Shown here in pieces: positions 1 through 11,007 of a DNA stretch of 64,000 nt. The notes beneath the pieces were generated by a model, which was not told where the DNA came from, did not search any database, and saw nothing but the letters and a program-made list of their open reading frames with translations. Source of the stretch: Neorhizobium huautlense (GTDB lineage Bacteria; Pseudomonadota; Alphaproteobacteria; Rhizobiales; Rhizobiaceae); the NCBI RefSeq assembly GCF_030811685.1, contig NZ_JAUSRF010000001.1, positions 248,001-312,000 on the forward strand, in the 5' to 3' direction. Position 1 is the first letter of the stretch; every line of letters begins with the position of its first letter. Both the position numbers and the translations under genes were made by a program.

Positions 1-99
1 GACGTCCGAAAGCGCCTTGACGGCGCCGAAGCTTTTTGAAATTCCCCGCATTTCGAGGATAGGCGATTTTTCCGCCACGGACTGAACGGGATCAAGCAT
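1..99 (-). CDS. gguA: Sugar ABC transporter ATP-binding protein GguA (N-terminus only)
   Basis: Only the first 33 codons are in the window; the gene runs off the left edge. The peptide MLDPVQSVAEKSPILEMRGI followed by SKSFGAVKALSDV is the usual opening of a CUT2-family sugar ABC ATPase, up to the first beta strands before the Walker A motif. The ATG at 99 is preceded by GGGAG at good spacing. It is the last gene seen of the minus-strand sugar operon, 57 bases after the chvE stop. In Agrobacterium, ChvE works with GguA (ATPase) and GguB (permease). The name rests mainly on the chvE neighbour, because a short N-terminus alone cannot separate CUT2 ATPases. Confidence 0.8.
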   Translation of the reverse strand, partial: MLDPVQSVAEKSPILEMRGISKSFGAVKALSDV

Positions 100-121
100 G
101 AGAACTCCCAATATAAAGGAA

Positions 122-146
122 CCGCGCGGCGAATAACGCCGCGCGG
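122..146 (-). promoter_or_regulatory. Perfect 10-bp hairpin between chvE and gguA
   Basis: CCGCGCGGCG at 122-131 and CGCCGCGCGG at 137-146 are perfectly complementary around a 5-base AATAA loop. The hairpin lies directly after the chvE stop codon and before the gguA start. No T-run follows in the direction of transcription, so it is more likely an RNA-stabilising or partial-termination element than a full terminator. Hairpins behind binding-protein genes commonly keep binding-protein mRNA above transporter mRNA; that role here is inference. Confidence 0.7.
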
Positions 147-156
147 CATTCGCGAA

Positions 157-1218
157 TTACTTGATCTGTGCTTCGGTGTAATAACCGCTCTTGACCAGGA
201 CATCGACATTGGTCTTGTCGATGGCGACAGGCTTCAGGAGGTAGGACGGAACAACCTTGTTGCCGTTGTTGTAGGTCTTGGTGTCGTTGACCTCGGGCTC
301 CTTGCCGCTCATGACGGCATCGACCATGTCGACGGTGACCTTTGCGAGGTCACGGGTGTCCTTGAAGATGGTCGAGTACTGTTCGCCGGCGATGATCGAC
401 TTGACCGAAGGAACTTCGGCGTCCTGGCCGGAAACGAACGGCATCGGCATGTCACCCGAACCGTAGCCGACGCCCTTCAGCGACGACAGGATGCCGATCG
501 AGATGCCGTCATAGGGCGACAGAACAGCGTTCAGCTTCTTGTCGGAATAGGTCGAGGACAGGATGGCGTCCATGCGGGCCTGGGCGGTTGCAGGATCCCA
601 GCGCAGGGTGGCGACCTTGTCCATGCCGGTCTGGCCGGAACCGACAACGAGCGTGCCCTTGTCGATCAGCGGCTGCAGAACGCTCATGGCGCCGTCATAG
701 AAGAAGTAGGCGTTGTTATCGTCCGGCGAACCGCCAAACAGTTCGATGTTGAACGGACCGGCTTCGGTATCGGCCTTCAGTGCCTTTACCAGCGTGGTCG
801 CCTGCAGAACGCCGACCTGGAAGTTGTCAAAGGTCGCGTAATAATCGACATTCGGCGTGTCGCGGATCAGGCGGTCATACGCGATGACCTTGATGCCGGC
901 CGTGTGGGCCTGTGCCAGAACGTCCGAAAGCGTGGTGCCGTCGATCGAAGCGACGACCAGAACCTTGGCGCCCTTGGTGATCATGTTTTCGATCTGCGAC
1001 AGCTGGTTCGGAATATCGTCCTCGGCATACTGCAGGTCGGTCGTGTAGCCGCGTTCCTGCAGAACCTTGATCATGTTGTCGCCGTCGGCGATCCAGCGTG
1101 CGGACGACTTGGTCGGCATGGCGACGCCGACGAGGCCCTTGTCGGCGGCAAATGCCGGTGCCGCAAAGGCGACGGCAGCAGCGATAGCCACCGTCGACAG
1201 ATATTTGAATACGTTCAT
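157..1218 (-). CDS. chvE: Periplasmic multiple-sugar-binding protein ChvE
   Basis: Periplasmic binding protein of 353 residues in the CUT2/ribose-binding (Peripla_BP_4) family. In Agrobacterium, ChvE binds galactose, arabinose, glucose and related sugars for uptake and presents them to the VirA sensor. Residues 1-24 form a signal peptide ending APAFA. The mature part carries the ChvE hallmarks [43 protein letters not shown] and [20 protein letters not shown]. Start 1218 was chosen over an upstream ATG because it begins the signal peptide and has GGGAGAG just upstream. It lies downstream of sugar-oxidising enzymes and upstream of gguA in one direction. A hairpin at 1351-1379 separates it from the dehydratase gene, so it may also have its own promoter. 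Confidence 0.93.
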   Translation of the reverse strand: MNVFKYLSTVAIAAAVAFAAPAFAADKGLVGVAMPTKSSARWIADGDNMIKVLQERGYTTDLQYAEDDIPNQLSQIENMITKGAKVLVVASIDGTTLSDVLAQAHTAGIKVIAYDRLIRDTPNVDYYATFDNFQVGVLQATTLVKALKADTEAGPFNIELFGGSPDDNNAYFFYDGAMSVLQPLIDKGTLVVGSGQTGMDKVATLRWDPATAQARMDAILSSTYSDKKLNAVLSPYDGISIGILSSLKGVGYGSGDMPMPFVSGQDAEVPSVKSIIAGEQYSTIFKDTRDLAKVTVDMVDAVMSGKEPEVNDTKTYNNGNKVVPSYLLKPVAIDKTNVDVLVKSGYYTEAQIK

Positions 1219-1350
1219 GACTACTCTCCCAAAAAAGCGTGCTCCCAACGAGCCGCTCAATCCTCTGGCTGGCAGTTTTATTCAACCGCCACCGATTGCA
1301 ACCCTGCGGCGTTATTGCACCGCAAGTCTTCTAAGCTTGCCCATTGAAAG

Positions 1351-1379
1351 CCCCCGAAACCATCCTTGAATTTCGGGGG
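1351..1379 (-). terminator. Hairpin between dehydratase and chvE genes
   Basis: CCCCCGAAA at 1351-1359 pairs perfectly with TTTCGGGGG at 1371-1379 around an 11-base loop. In the minus-strand transcript it lies seven bases after the dehydratase stop and is followed by CTTTCAATG, a weak U-tract. It could be an attenuator or intra-operon terminator that sets chvE expression apart from the enzymes upstream. Confidence 0.55.
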
Positions 1380-1385
1380 GATTTA

Positions 1386-3218
1386 TCAATGGTTATCTCG
1401 CGGCAGACCGGCAGTCTGCGCGATACGCTGATATTTGACCGCCGGCTCGAGCACGGCGCCGGATTCCATCTGGCCGACAATGCCGCGCTGGATTTCCTGC
1501 CAGGGCGTCTGATGTTTCGGATACTGGTAACCGCCATCGGCCGCGAGCGCCTTGTGGCGGGCTTCCAGCTCTTCCGCCGAGATCAGGATATCGGCGGTGC
1601 CGCGACCGACATCGATGCGAACCCTGTCACCGGTACGCAGGATCGCGAGACCACCACCTGCCGCCGCTTCCGGCGAGGCGTTGAGAATGGACGGGCTGCC
1701 CGACGTGCCGGACTGGCGTCCGTCACCGATGCAGGGGAGCGATGAAACGCCCTGCTTCAGAAGGTAATCCGGGGCGCGCATGTTGACGACTTCGGCAGCG
1801 CCCGGATAACCGATCGGACCGGCGCCGCGCATGAACAGCACGGTATGCGCATCGATTTCGAGCGACGGATCGTCGATTCGGTGGTGGTAATCTTCCGGCC
1901 CATCGAACACGACCGCACGGCCTTCGAAAGCTTCCGGGTCCTGCGGATTGGAGAGGTAGCGATTGCGGAACTCTTCCGAAATCACGCTCTTCTTCATGAT
2001 CGCCGAATTGAACAGGTTGCCGCGCAACACGCGGAAACCGGCATGGGCCTTCAGCGGATTGTCATAGGTGCGGATGACCTTGTCATCTTCGATGACGGCA
2101 CCGCGACAGTTTTCGCCGATCGTCTTGCCGTTGACCGTCATCGCATCCTCATGGATGAGCCCTTTCGTCATCAGCTGGTTGACGACGGCCGGAACGCCAC
2201 CGGCATGGTAATAGTCTTCGCCGAGATATTCGCCGGCTGGCTGCAGGTTGACCAGAAGCGGCACTTCCTCGCCGTATTTCTGCCAGTCGTCCACCGTGAG
2301 TTCCACGCCCATGTGGCGGGCAAGACCGTTCAGATGGATCGGCGCATTGGTGGAACCGCCGATCGCCGAATTGACGCGGATGGCGTTGATAAAGGCTTCC
2401 CTGGTCATGATATCGGAAGGCTTCAGATCTTCACGGACCATGTCGACGATGCGCAGGCCGGACAGGTAGGACACTTCCTGACGGTCGCGATACGGCGCCG
2501 GAATGGCGGCCGAACCCGGAAGCTGCATGCCGAGCGCTTCGGCCAGCGAGTTCATCGTCGTTGCCGTGCCCATCGTGTTGCAATAACCGGTGGAGGGCGC
2601 CGACGAGGCGACCAGCTTGACGAAACCGGCATAATCGATCTCGCCCTTGGCGAGCAGTTCGCGCGCCTTCCAGACGATGGTGCCCGAACCGGTACGCTCG
2701 CCACGGAACCAGCCGTTCAGCATCGGGCCGACGGACAAAGCAATGGCCGGGATGTTGACGGTGGCCGCCGCCATCAGACAGGCCGGCGTGGTCTTGTCGC
2801 AACCGATGGTCAAAACGACACCATCGAGCGGATAACCGTAGAGCACTTCGACGAGGCCGAGATAGGCAAGGTTACGGTCGAGTCCGGCAGTCGGACGTTT
2901 TCCCGTTTCCTGGATCGGATGAACCGGAAATTCGATGGCGATGCCGCCGGCTTCGCGAATGCCTTCACGCAGGCGATGCGCCAGTTCCAGATGGTGACGG
3001 TTGCACGGCGACAGATCGGAGCCGGTCTGGGCGATGCCGATGATCGGGCGATCCGACTGCAGTTCGGCCTGGCTGAGGCCAAAGTTCATGTAACGCTCGA
3101 GATAAAGCGCCGTCATGTCGACATTGTCGGGATTGTCGAACCAGGCGCGCGAGCGCAGCTTGCGGCCCTTTGCAGCTTCGACGATGGCTTTCGGGTCGTG
3201 ATTGTCGGAATGGCTCAT
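1386..3218 (-). CDS. IlvD/Edd-family sugar-acid dehydratase (xylonate/arabonate type)
   Basis: Iron-sulphur dehydratase of 610 residues that removes water from an aldonic acid to give a 2-keto-3-deoxy acid. It has the family cysteine motifs GCDKTTPA and GYCNTMGTA and the C-terminal [20 protein letters not shown] segment. The N-terminal run [20 protein letters not shown] and the phrase [13 protein letters not shown] match the xylonate-dehydratase subgroup (Caulobacter XylD-like) rather than biosynthetic IlvD. Start 3218 was chosen over an upstream extension to 3434, which would overlap the dehydrogenase gene and reads as low-complexity Arg/Ser sequence. With the neighbouring arabinose/galactose dehydrogenase, the substrate is probably arabonate, galactonate, fuconate or xylonate; the sequence does not decide which. 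Confidence 0.88.
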   Translation of the reverse strand: MSHSDNHDPKAIVEAAKGRKLRSRAWFDNPDNVDMTALYLERYMNFGLSQAELQSDRPIIGIAQTGSDLSPCNRHHLELAHRLREGIREAGGIAIEFPVHPIQETGKRPTAGLDRNLAYLGLVEVLYGYPLDGVVLTIGCDKTTPACLMAAATVNIPAIALSVGPMLNGWFRGERTGSGTIVWKARELLAKGEIDYAGFVKLVASSAPSTGYCNTMGTATTMNSLAEALGMQLPGSAAIPAPYRDRQEVSYLSGLRIVDMVREDLKPSDIMTREAFINAIRVNSAIGGSTNAPIHLNGLARHMGVELTVDDWQKYGEEVPLLVNLQPAGEYLGEDYYHAGGVPAVVNQLMTKGLIHEDAMTVNGKTIGENCRGAVIEDDKVIRTYDNPLKAHAGFRVLRGNLFNSAIMKKSVISEEFRNRYLSNPQDPEAFEGRAVVFDGPEDYHHRIDDPSLEIDAHTVLFMRGAGPIGYPGAAEVVNMRAPDYLLKQGVSSLPCIGDGRQSGTSGSPSILNASPEAAAGGGLAILRTGDRVRIDVGRGTADILISAEELEARHKALAADGGYQYPKHQTPWQEIQRGIVGQMESGAVLEPAVKYQRIAQTAGLPRDNH

Positions 3219-3264
3219 GATGCTGTTCTCGAATTGGAAGATGGTGCGGATCGAGTGTTCTTGC

Positions 3265-4191
3265 TCAATCCTCGAACGCTTCGACGGTGAGGCGACGGCC
3301 GAGCATGAAGGCATCGGCCACATGCACGAGCGGCGACAGATCGGCATCGATGGCGGATGCCGGGACGATCTCGACGAAACGCTCGTACAAGCGGCGATAT
3401 TCGTGATCTTCCTCGACGATCTGCGCGGTGCCATCGACGATCAGGCGGCTGCCGCCATGAGTCATGACGATCAAACCTTCGTCCGTCTCGATGCGAATGT
3501 CCCAAGTCTGCGGACCGGTTTGACGCCAGTCGAACTCGGCGGTGACGGGAACTCCGCCTGCCGTTTCGAAGGCCAGGTTGGCGGCGATCGGCGCTGCCCG
3601 GTTGGCCGGGAAGGACAGATCGGCAGCCGTCAGATGAAAACTGTCAGGCATGATGCGGGTGACGATGGACAACGCGTTGATGCCGGGATCGAACACGCCG
3701 AGGCCACCCGGCTCCCAGATCCACGCCTGGCCCGGATGCCAGTGACGCACGTCTTCCTTCCACGATACGGCAACCGAGCGAATGGTGCGTTTCGCCAGCA
3801 TGTCGCGCACCGGCTCGACCGCCGCGGCCGCACGGGAATGCCATGTCGCATAGAGACTGACGCCCTTCTCTCGCGCCAACCGTTCCAGCGCGAAAACTTC
3901 CGAGAGCGTCGCGCCCGGCGGTTTTTCCAGCATCAGGTGCTTGCCCGCTTCGATGGCGGCCCTGGCCTGCGCGAACCGGCCCTGCGGCGGCGTGCACAGC
4001 GAGACCGCATCGAGTTCGACACCCGATGCCAGCATGTCTGCGATGTCGCGGAAACAGTGGACACCGTCGAGCTGCGCATTGCGGCTGGCCACCGCCGTCA
4101 GTTCGATACCATCGGTGGCCGCGATCGCACCGAGATGCTGATCTCTTGCGATCTTGCCGAGCCCGACGATGCCGAGGCGAATATTGCTCAT
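3265..4191 (-). CDS. Gfo/Idh/MocA-family L-arabinose/D-galactose 1-dehydrogenase
   Basis: NAD(P)-dependent sugar 1-dehydrogenase of 308 residues, oxidising the aldose to its lactone as the first step of non-phosphorylative sugar breakdown. The Rossmann start is [14 protein letters not shown] (Gly-rich loop, residues 7-12) and the catalytic EKPPGATL region follows at about residue 98. Segments [20 protein letters not shown] and [16 protein letters not shown] closely resemble the Azospirillum L-arabinose 1-dehydrogenase and pseudomonad galactose dehydrogenase. The start is supported by AAGGAAG upstream, and the gene begins 11 bases after the FAH gene, so the two are co-transcribed. Its product lactone would feed the dehydratase next in the operon; no separate lactonase is present. 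Confidence 0.88.
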   Translation of the reverse strand: MSNIRLGIVGLGKIARDQHLGAIAATDGIELTAVASRNAQLDGVHCFRDIADMLASGVELDAVSLCTPPQGRFAQARAAIEAGKHLMLEKPPGATLSEVFALERLAREKGVSLYATWHSRAAAAVEPVRDMLAKRTIRSVAVSWKEDVRHWHPGQAWIWEPGGLGVFDPGINALSIVTRIMPDSFHLTAADLSFPANRAAPIAANLAFETAGGVPVTAEFDWRQTGPQTWDIRIETDEGLIVMTHGGSRLIVDGTAQIVEEDHEYRRLYERFVEIVPASAIDADLSPLVHVADAFMLGRRLTVEAFED

Positions 4192-4202
4192 TGCAGTCTT
4201 CC

Positions 4203-5195
4203 TTAAAGCTTGCGGACGTCGACCGACGTCGCTTCAGCGACGGCCAAGCGGTTGACGAGAGGAAGCTTGAACGGCGCCGCCGAGATTTCGAAAACGTCGC
4301 CCGGTTCGGTCTTGATACCTTCGGAAAAGGACAGCGTTGCAGTTCCGAAGAAATGCACATGCAGATCGCCCGGCCGACGGAAGATATCGTACTTGAAATT
4401 GTGGTGTTCGAGATTGGCGATCGTGTGCGACATGTTCGCCTCTCCCGACAGGAAGGGCTTTTCGAACACGGTCTTGCCATCACGCACGATACGCGAGGTG
4501 CCTTCAACGTGGTCCGGCAGATCGCCGACAATCAGCTCGGGGCCGAGACCGGCCTGGCGCAGTTTTGAATGCGCGAGCCAGAGGTAATTGCCCTTTTCGG
4601 TGACATGGTCTGAAAACTCGTTGGCGAGGCAGAAACCGACGCGATAGGTGATGCCGTCATCGCCGATCAGATAGACGCCGGCCAGTTCCGGTTCTTCGCC
4701 GCCATCAAGCGCGAAGGCGGGAGACTGCAGGTCCTCCCCGGTGGCGCGCAGCTGCGAACCATCACCCTTGTAGAACCATTCCGGCTGAACGCCTTCCTGG
4801 CCCGGCTTCGGTTTGCCGCCTTCGACGCCCATCAGGAACATGCGCATGGAATCGGTCGGCTTTTCCGCCGATTGCGCCGCCTTGTGCATCTTGTCGCGAC
4901 CGTCTGCCGAACCGAGATGGGTGAGGCCGGTGCCGGCAACGATGAAATGCGCCGGATCCGGGTGAGTTATAGGAAGAAGGATACGCTTTTCCGCAGCCGC
5001 TTTTTCAAGATCGACAACATCACCGAGACCGGCTTCGCTGATCTGTTCGGCAAGCGACCTGCCGGCCGCGATGGCCTGCTTTGCCAGTTCGTATGTGGCA
5101 TGTACGCCATTGACGACACGGGCATCGCCTTCACCATCCCATGCAACGACGCGCACGGCGCCGGCCGCATCCGCAACCTGAAGAATTCGCAGCAT
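4203..5195 (-). CDS. GguC/AraD1-type FAH-superfamily protein
   Basis: Fumarylacetoacetate-hydrolase-superfamily protein of 330 residues. The fold is seen in GVYLIGDDGITYRVGFCLAN, NEFSDHVTE, LGPELIVGDLP and the C-terminal PGDVFEISAAPF. Members beside sugar dehydrogenases and dehydratases (the GguC/AraD1 group) are thought to act on 2-keto-3-deoxy acids or their oxidised products; the exact reaction is not established here. The ATG at 5195 is preceded in frame by a TTG at 5198, so the start could be one codon longer. It is the first gene of the minus-strand operon and faces ytfQ across a 325-base shared regulatory region. Confidence 0.82.
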   Translation of the reverse strand: MLRILQVADAAGAVRVVAWDGEGDARVVNGVHATYELAKQAIAAGRSLAEQISEAGLGDVVDLEKAAAEKRILLPITHPDPAHFIVAGTGLTHLGSADGRDKMHKAAQSAEKPTDSMRMFLMGVEGGKPKPGQEGVQPEWFYKGDGSQLRATGEDLQSPAFALDGGEEPELAGVYLIGDDGITYRVGFCLANEFSDHVTEKGNYLWLAHSKLRQAGLGPELIVGDLPDHVEGTSRIVRDGKTVFEKPFLSGEANMSHTIANLEHHNFKYDIFRRPGDLHVHFFGTATLSFSEGIKTEPGDVFEISAAPFKLPLVNRLAVAEATSVDVRKL

Positions 5196-5290
5196 CAACC
5201 CATCATCCTGAATGTTTCTCTCCCACCCGACGCCTCCTCAGGGCCGGACATTTTTCGACGCCTGCGCCAAAGTGACGCTCCGTCGATAAA

Positions 5291-5299
5291 TATGACTAT
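5291..5299. promoter_or_regulatory. Candidate GntR/FadR operator, copy 1 (TATGACTAT)
   Basis: The 9-mer TATGACTAT lies 96 bases upstream of the FAH gene start and is repeated exactly at 5462-5470. Its complement, ATAGTCATA, resembles the short T/A-rich half-sites used by FadR-type GntR regulators. The assignment to the regulator at 10197-10955 is inference from gene neighbourhood. Confidence 0.4.
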
Positions 5300-5461
5300 T
5301 GGATGAGGGAGCGCATTGTCAAGAAGCCAGAACCGCCAAGCGAAATCCATCAACACCAAGGCATTGCCTAAATTTTAAGCGATTTAAACCGTTTGTATCT
5401 TGAGAATTGCTGTCGAGACCTGAAAAACATCAAAATACGACAAAGTTTCCGCTTGCAAAAG

Positions 5462-5470
5462 TATGACTAT
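5462..5470. promoter_or_regulatory. Candidate GntR/FadR operator, copy 2 (TATGACTAT)
   Basis: This is the second exact copy of TATGACTAT, 51 bases upstream of the ytfQ start, followed by ATGATCA. Its position close to the likely ytfQ transcription start would suit repression. Confidence 0.4.
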
Positions 5471-5520
5471 ATGATCAGTTAGCGATGCACTTGCTACTTT
5501 CATCTCTGGGAGGATTTAAG

Positions 5521-6492
5521 ATGAGAACAGCATTCGCGGCGCTTGGCGTCGCATTCACACTTTCCGCTATGACCGGTTTGGCAACCAGCGTTTCCGCAGC
5601 CTCGCTGACGGTCGGTTTCTCGCAGATCGGCTCCGAATCGGGCTGGCGTGCGGCCGAAACCACCGTCACCAAACAGGAGGCGGAAAAACGCGGCATCGAC
5701 CTGAAATTCGCCGATGCGCAGCAGAAGCAGGAAAACCAGATCAAGGCGATCCGCGGCTTCATCGCGCAGGGCGTCGATGCGATCCTGATCGCACCGGTAG
5801 TCGCCACCGGCTGGGATGCCGTGCTGAAGGAAGCCAAGGAAGAAAATATCCCTGTGATCCTGCTCGACCGCGAGATCGAGTCGCCGAAGGATCTCTACCT
5901 CACCGCCGTGACCTCCGATCAGGTCCACGAAGGCAAGGTTGCCGGCGACTGGCTGGTAAAGGATATCGGCTCCAAGGACTGCAAGGTCGTGGAACTGCAG
6001 GGCACGACCGGTTCTTCTCCGGCCATCAACCGCAAGAAGGGCTTTGAGGAAGCGATCAAGGCTGCTTCCAACATCAAGATCGTGCGTTCGCAGACCGGTG
6101 ACTTCACCCGCACAAAGGGCAAGGAAGTCATGGAAAGCTTCATCAAGGCGGAAGGCGGCGGCAAGGATATCTGTGCCGTTTACGCCCACAATGACGACAT
6201 GGCCGTTGGCGCCATCCAGGCGATCAAGGAAGCGGGCCTGAAGCCCGGTACCGACATCAAGATCGTCTCGATCGACGCCGTGCCGGACATTTTCCAGGCC
6301 ATGGCGAAGGGTGAGGCCAACGCCACCGTGGAACTGACCCCGAACATGGCCGGCCCGGCCTTCGATGCGCTGGAAGCGTATCTGAAGGACAAAAAGGAGC
6401 CGCCGAAGTGGATCCAGACCGAGTCCAAGCTCTTCACTGCGAACGACGACCCGATGAAGGTGTACGAGTCCAAGAAGGGTCTCGGCTACTGA
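5521..6492 (+). CDS. ytfQ: Galactofuranose-type ABC transporter binding protein YtfQ
   Basis: Periplasmic sugar-binding protein of 323 residues. The signal peptide ends near VSAAS (about residue 25). The mature start LTVGFSQIGSESGWRAAET, then QQKQENQIKAIRGFIAQGVD, APVVATGWDAVLKEAK and the C-terminal ANATVELTPNMAGPAFDAL match E. coli YtfQ almost block for block. E. coli YtfQ binds galactofuranose. Start 5521 has GGGAGGATTTAAG directly upstream, better than the in-frame ATG at 5485. It is first in a four-gene transporter operon and is followed by two hairpins before ytfR. Confidence 0.93.
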   Translation: MRTAFAALGVAFTLSAMTGLATSVSAASLTVGFSQIGSESGWRAAETTVTKQEAEKRGIDLKFADAQQKQENQIKAIRGFIAQGVDAILIAPVVATGWDAVLKEAKEENIPVILLDREIESPKDLYLTAVTSDQVHEGKVAGDWLVKDIGSKDCKVVELQGTTGSSPAINRKKGFEEAIKAASNIKIVRSQTGDFTRTKGKEVMESFIKAEGGGKDICAVYAHNDDMAVGAIQAIKEAGLKPGTDIKIVSIDAVPDIFQAMAKGEANATVELTPNMAGPAFDALEAYLKDKKEPPKWIQTESKLFTANDDPMKVYESKKGLGY

Positions 6493-6518
6493 TCCCTACC
6501 CTCAAGGCTTGATGAGCA

Positions 6519-6582
6519 GGCATCCTGACCGATGCCCGCATCACTGACGCAGAACGAGCGGCGCGTTGAACACGTGCCGCTC
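6519..6582 (+). promoter_or_regulatory. Two hairpins between ytfQ and ytfR
   Basis: GGCATC (6519-6524) pairs with GATGCC (6531-6536), and GAGCGGC (6556-6562) pairs with GCCGCTC (6576-6582). Both lie in the 117-base gap after the binding-protein gene. No T-run follows, so they probably act on mRNA stability or partial read-through, as with the chvE-gguA hairpin. Confidence 0.5.
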
Positions 6583-6609
6583 GCCCAAAAACCATGCGGA
6601 CAGGTGAGC

Positions 6610-8147
<1,538 letters not shown>

Positions 8148-8151
<4 letters not shown>

Positions 8152-9212
8152 AAAACGCCATCACCCGCCGCCTGCGCCGCCTTGCCCCGCAACTGATTGC
8201 GCTCGTCGTCATTCTGGCGATGATCACCGCCGTTGCACCGGGCTTCCTCAACCTCTCCATCGCCAATGGCCGCATCTATGGCAGCCTGATCGACGTTTTA
8301 GTCCGCGCAGCCCCCGTGGCGTTGCTCACCATCGGCATGACGCTGGTCATCGCCACGCGCGGTATCGATCTGTCGATCGGCGCCGTCATCGCCATCTGCG
8401 GCGCGGTGGCGGCCAGTCTGGTGACGCAGGGTTACAGCCTGCCGGTCGTCATTCTCGTCTCACTTGGTGTCGGCCTGATCTGCGGGTTGTGGAATGGCAT
8501 GCTGGTGGCACTGCTGGATATCCAGCCGATCATCGCCACGCTGATCCTGATGGTGGCGGGACGCGGCATCGCCCAGTTGATCACCGAGGGCGCCATCCTC
8601 ACTTTCAACAACGATACATTCGCGGCGCTCGGCTCCGGCTCCTTTGCCGGGGTCCCGCTGCCGATCCTGATCTGGGTGGCGATGGCGCTGATCGTAGGCC
8701 TTCTGGTGCGGCGCTCGGCGCTCGGTTTTCTGATCGAGGCGACCGGCATCAACCGACGCGCGGCAACCCTTGCCGGCGTGCGGGCAAAATTCCTGATCTT
8801 TTTCGTCTATGCCATTTCCGGCATGATGGCAGCGGTCGCCGGCCTGATCGTCACCGCCGACATTCGTGGCGCCGATGCCAACAATGCCGGCCTCTGGTTG
8901 GAACTCGATGCCATCCTGGCGGTCGTGATCGGCGGTACTTCGCTCAATGGCGGACGGTTTTCCATCGCCGCCTCGCTCTTGGGCGCGCTGATCATCCAGT
9001 CGATCAATACTGGCATTCTGGTTTCGGGCTTTCCGCCGGAATTCAACCTGATCATCAAGGCGGTGATCATCGTCATCGTATTGACCCTGCAATCACCGGC
9101 GCTTTTGACGCTGACGGCTTTCCTGCGATTCTGGCGCAAACGGCCGGAGCTCGTCGCGCCGACCAAACGCTCGGAAGTCAATGATGCCAATGTGAAGGGG
9201 AACATCCGATGA
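8148..9212 (+). CDS. ytfT: Sugar ABC transporter permease YtfT
   Basis: Inner-membrane permease of 354 residues, in the CUT2 BPD_transp_2 family, with about eight to ten hydrophobic helices. Family motifs are GMTLVIATRGIDLSIGAVIA (about residues 63-82) and ELDAILAVVIGGTSLNGGRF near residue 250. It starts in a 4-base ATGA overlap with ytfR and ends in another with yjfF. It forms the heterodimeric channel with YjfF. Confidence 0.92.
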
Positions 9213-10195
9213 TCCACAGCCGCAACCTTCCCTTCGTCACCACGCTTGCCATTTTCGTTATCGCCTATGCGCTCTGCGCCCTGCAGTTTCCGGCCATGCT
9301 GTCGACGCGGGTGATCGGCAACCTACTGGTCGACAACGCCTTTCTCGGCATCGCAGCGGTCGGCATGACATTCGTCATCCTGTCGGGCGGCATCGATCTT
9401 TCGATCGGTTCGGTGATCGCCTTTACCAGCGTCTTCGTCGCTGTCACCGTCGGCTCTTTCGGCCTGCACCCTCTGACGGCTTTTGCGGTGGTATTGGTCA
9501 TCTCAACGGCATTCGGCAGCGCCATGGGCGCGATGATCCGTTATCTGCAGATCCCGCCATTCGTGGTGACGCTGGCCGGCATGTTTCTGGCGCGCGGTGC
9601 TGCCTATCTGATCTCGACGGCATCGGTGCCGATTTCGCATCCTTTCATCGACACTATCCAGGGGTTCTATTTCCGTTTCCCCGGCGGCGGCCGGCTGACA
9701 GCCATGTCGATGCTGATGATCGCAGTCTTCGTGGTGGGCGGCATCATCGCGTCACGCACGAAGTTCGGTGCCAATGTCTATGCGCTCGGCGGCAATCCGC
9801 AATCGGCGGAACTGATGGGTGTGCCGGTGGGCCGCACCACGATCGGCATCTATGCGACTTCCGGCTTTCTCTCCGGCCTCGCCGGTATCGCCTATACCCT
9901 CTACACCTCCTCCGGTTATTCGCTGGCAACTGTCGGCGTCGAACTCGATGCAATTGCGGCTGTCGTGATCGGCGGCACGTTGCTTACCGGCGGCACAGGG
10001 CTGATTGCCGGCACGTTCGTCGGCATTCTCATCCAGGGACTGATCCAGACCTACATCGTCTTCGACGGCACATTGTCATCGTGGTGGACGAAAATCGTCA
10101 TCGGCGTACTGCTCTTCGTGTTCATCGTGTTGCAGCGCGGCATCATCTGGTATTCAAACAGGCGCATCGACATAGCGCGCCTGAAGGGGGCTTGA
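9209..10195 (+). CDS. yjfF: Sugar ABC transporter permease YjfF
   Basis: Second CUT2 permease, 328 residues, with the repeated motifs GMTFVILSGGIDLSIGSVIA and ELDAIAAVVIGGTLLTGGTG and multiple membrane helices. It overlaps ytfT by ATGA. Together with YtfQ and YtfR it completes a galactofuranose-type importer. The regulator gene follows with one base between them. Confidence 0.92.
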   Translation: MIHSRNLPFVTTLAIFVIAYALCALQFPAMLSTRVIGNLLVDNAFLGIAAVGMTFVILSGGIDLSIGSVIAFTSVFVAVTVGSFGLHPLTAFAVVLVISTAFGSAMGAMIRYLQIPPFVVTLAGMFLARGAAYLISTASVPISHPFIDTIQGFYFRFPGGGRLTAMSMLMIAVFVVGGIIASRTKFGANVYALGGNPQSAELMGVPVGRTTIGIYATSGFLSGLAGIAYTLYTSSGYSLATVGVELDAIAAVVIGGTLLTGGTGLIAGTFVGILIQGLIQTYIVFDGTLSSWWTKIVIGVLLFVFIVLQRGIIWYSNRRIDIARLKGA

Positions 10196-10196
10196 A

Positions 10197-10955
10197 TTGG
10201 GATTGCTGGAAACGACGATCAGCGGACGCAAACGCCGAAGCAGCCACGCGCATGTGGTTGCCGAACTCGGCAGCGCCATCGTTTCCGGCGAGCTTGCGGA
10301 AGGCTCGATCCTGCCCGGAGACAACGAGCTTTCAGCACGCTTCGGCGTATCGCGCACCGTGCTGCGCGAGGCGATGAAGACGCTGACGGCCAAACGCCTG
10401 ATTGAACCGAAAGCGCGTGTCGGCACCCGCGTTTTGCCCCGCGACAGCTGGAATTTCTTCGATCCAGACGTGCTGGGCTGGCGCTGTGAAGCGGGCATCG
10501 ACCATGCCTTCATCGATTACATCGCCGAAATGCGCAATGCGCTGGAGCCGGCAGCAGCGGCCGCTGCCGCCGTGCGCGCGACCAGCGACGATATCGTCGC
10601 ACTTTATGCCATTGCCGCCCGCTTCGACGATCTGTCGCACACGCCGGAAACCATCGCCAAGGTGGATCTCGACTTTCATCTTGCGGTCGCGCGCATGTCC
10701 GGAAACCCGTTCATGCGCTCTGCCAGTGCGCTGATCGAAGCGGCACTGGCAATCTCCTTCCAGCTGTCGTCGCCGGCGGCATCGCCGGAAAAGATCGATG
10801 AGGTGGCGAGCAACCACCTGCGTATCGCGCATGCGATCGCCTCGCGCGATCCGGCCAAGGCGATCGCCGCCATGCAACATGTCATCGATGTCGGCAAGAG
10901 CCGCATTCTCGGTTCGATGGAGCGCACGCCGGACCTGGAAAACGTGGCAACCTGA
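10197..10955 (+). CDS. FadR-subfamily GntR transcriptional regulator of the sugar operon
   Basis: Regulator of 252 residues. The N-terminal winged helix spans about residues 17-80, with the recognition region LSARFGVSRTVLREAMKTL. The C-terminal FCD ligand domain contains metal/ligand-binding residues in DLDFHLAVARMSGNP and NHLRIAHAI. The start is a TTG right after the yjfF stop, with AAGGGGG upstream; no ATG fits. The arrangement suggests it senses a sugar acid made by the adjacent oxidative pathway and controls both divergent operons through the TATGACTAT repeats. The ligand is unknown. Confidence 0.85.
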   Translation: MGLLETTISGRKRRSSHAHVVAELGSAIVSGELAEGSILPGDNELSARFGVSRTVLREAMKTLTAKRLIEPKARVGTRVLPRDSWNFFDPDVLGWRCEAGIDHAFIDYIAEMRNALEPAAAAAAAVRATSDDIVALYAIAARFDDLSHTPETIAKVDLDFHLAVARMSGNPFMRSASALIEAALAISFQLSSPAASPEKIDEVASNHLRIAHAIASRDPAKAIAAMQHVIDVGKSRILGSMERTPDLENVAT

Positions 10956-11007
10956 CGGCTTTGCCATCCCTGCTTGACCGCCAACGAGAAGTCTCTATCT
11001 GGGCGGC

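Larger units (their letters stand above)
5196..5520. promoter_or_regulatory. Divergent control region between the two sugar operons
   Basis: This 325-base, partly AT-rich region holds no gene I can support. It must contain the promoters of both the FAH-dehydrogenase-dehydratase-chvE operon and the ytf operon. The sequence TATGACTAT occurs twice, at 5291-5299 and 5462-5470, once near each operon. A FadR-type regulator gene ends the ytf operon and is the obvious candidate to bind these repeats. Confidence 0.6.

Noticed and set aside
1845..3290. A 481-codon plus-strand ORF across the dehydratase gene
   Set aside because: It is antisense to a gene with strong catalytic motifs, is rich in Arg/His/Asp from GC-biased third positions and has no domain.
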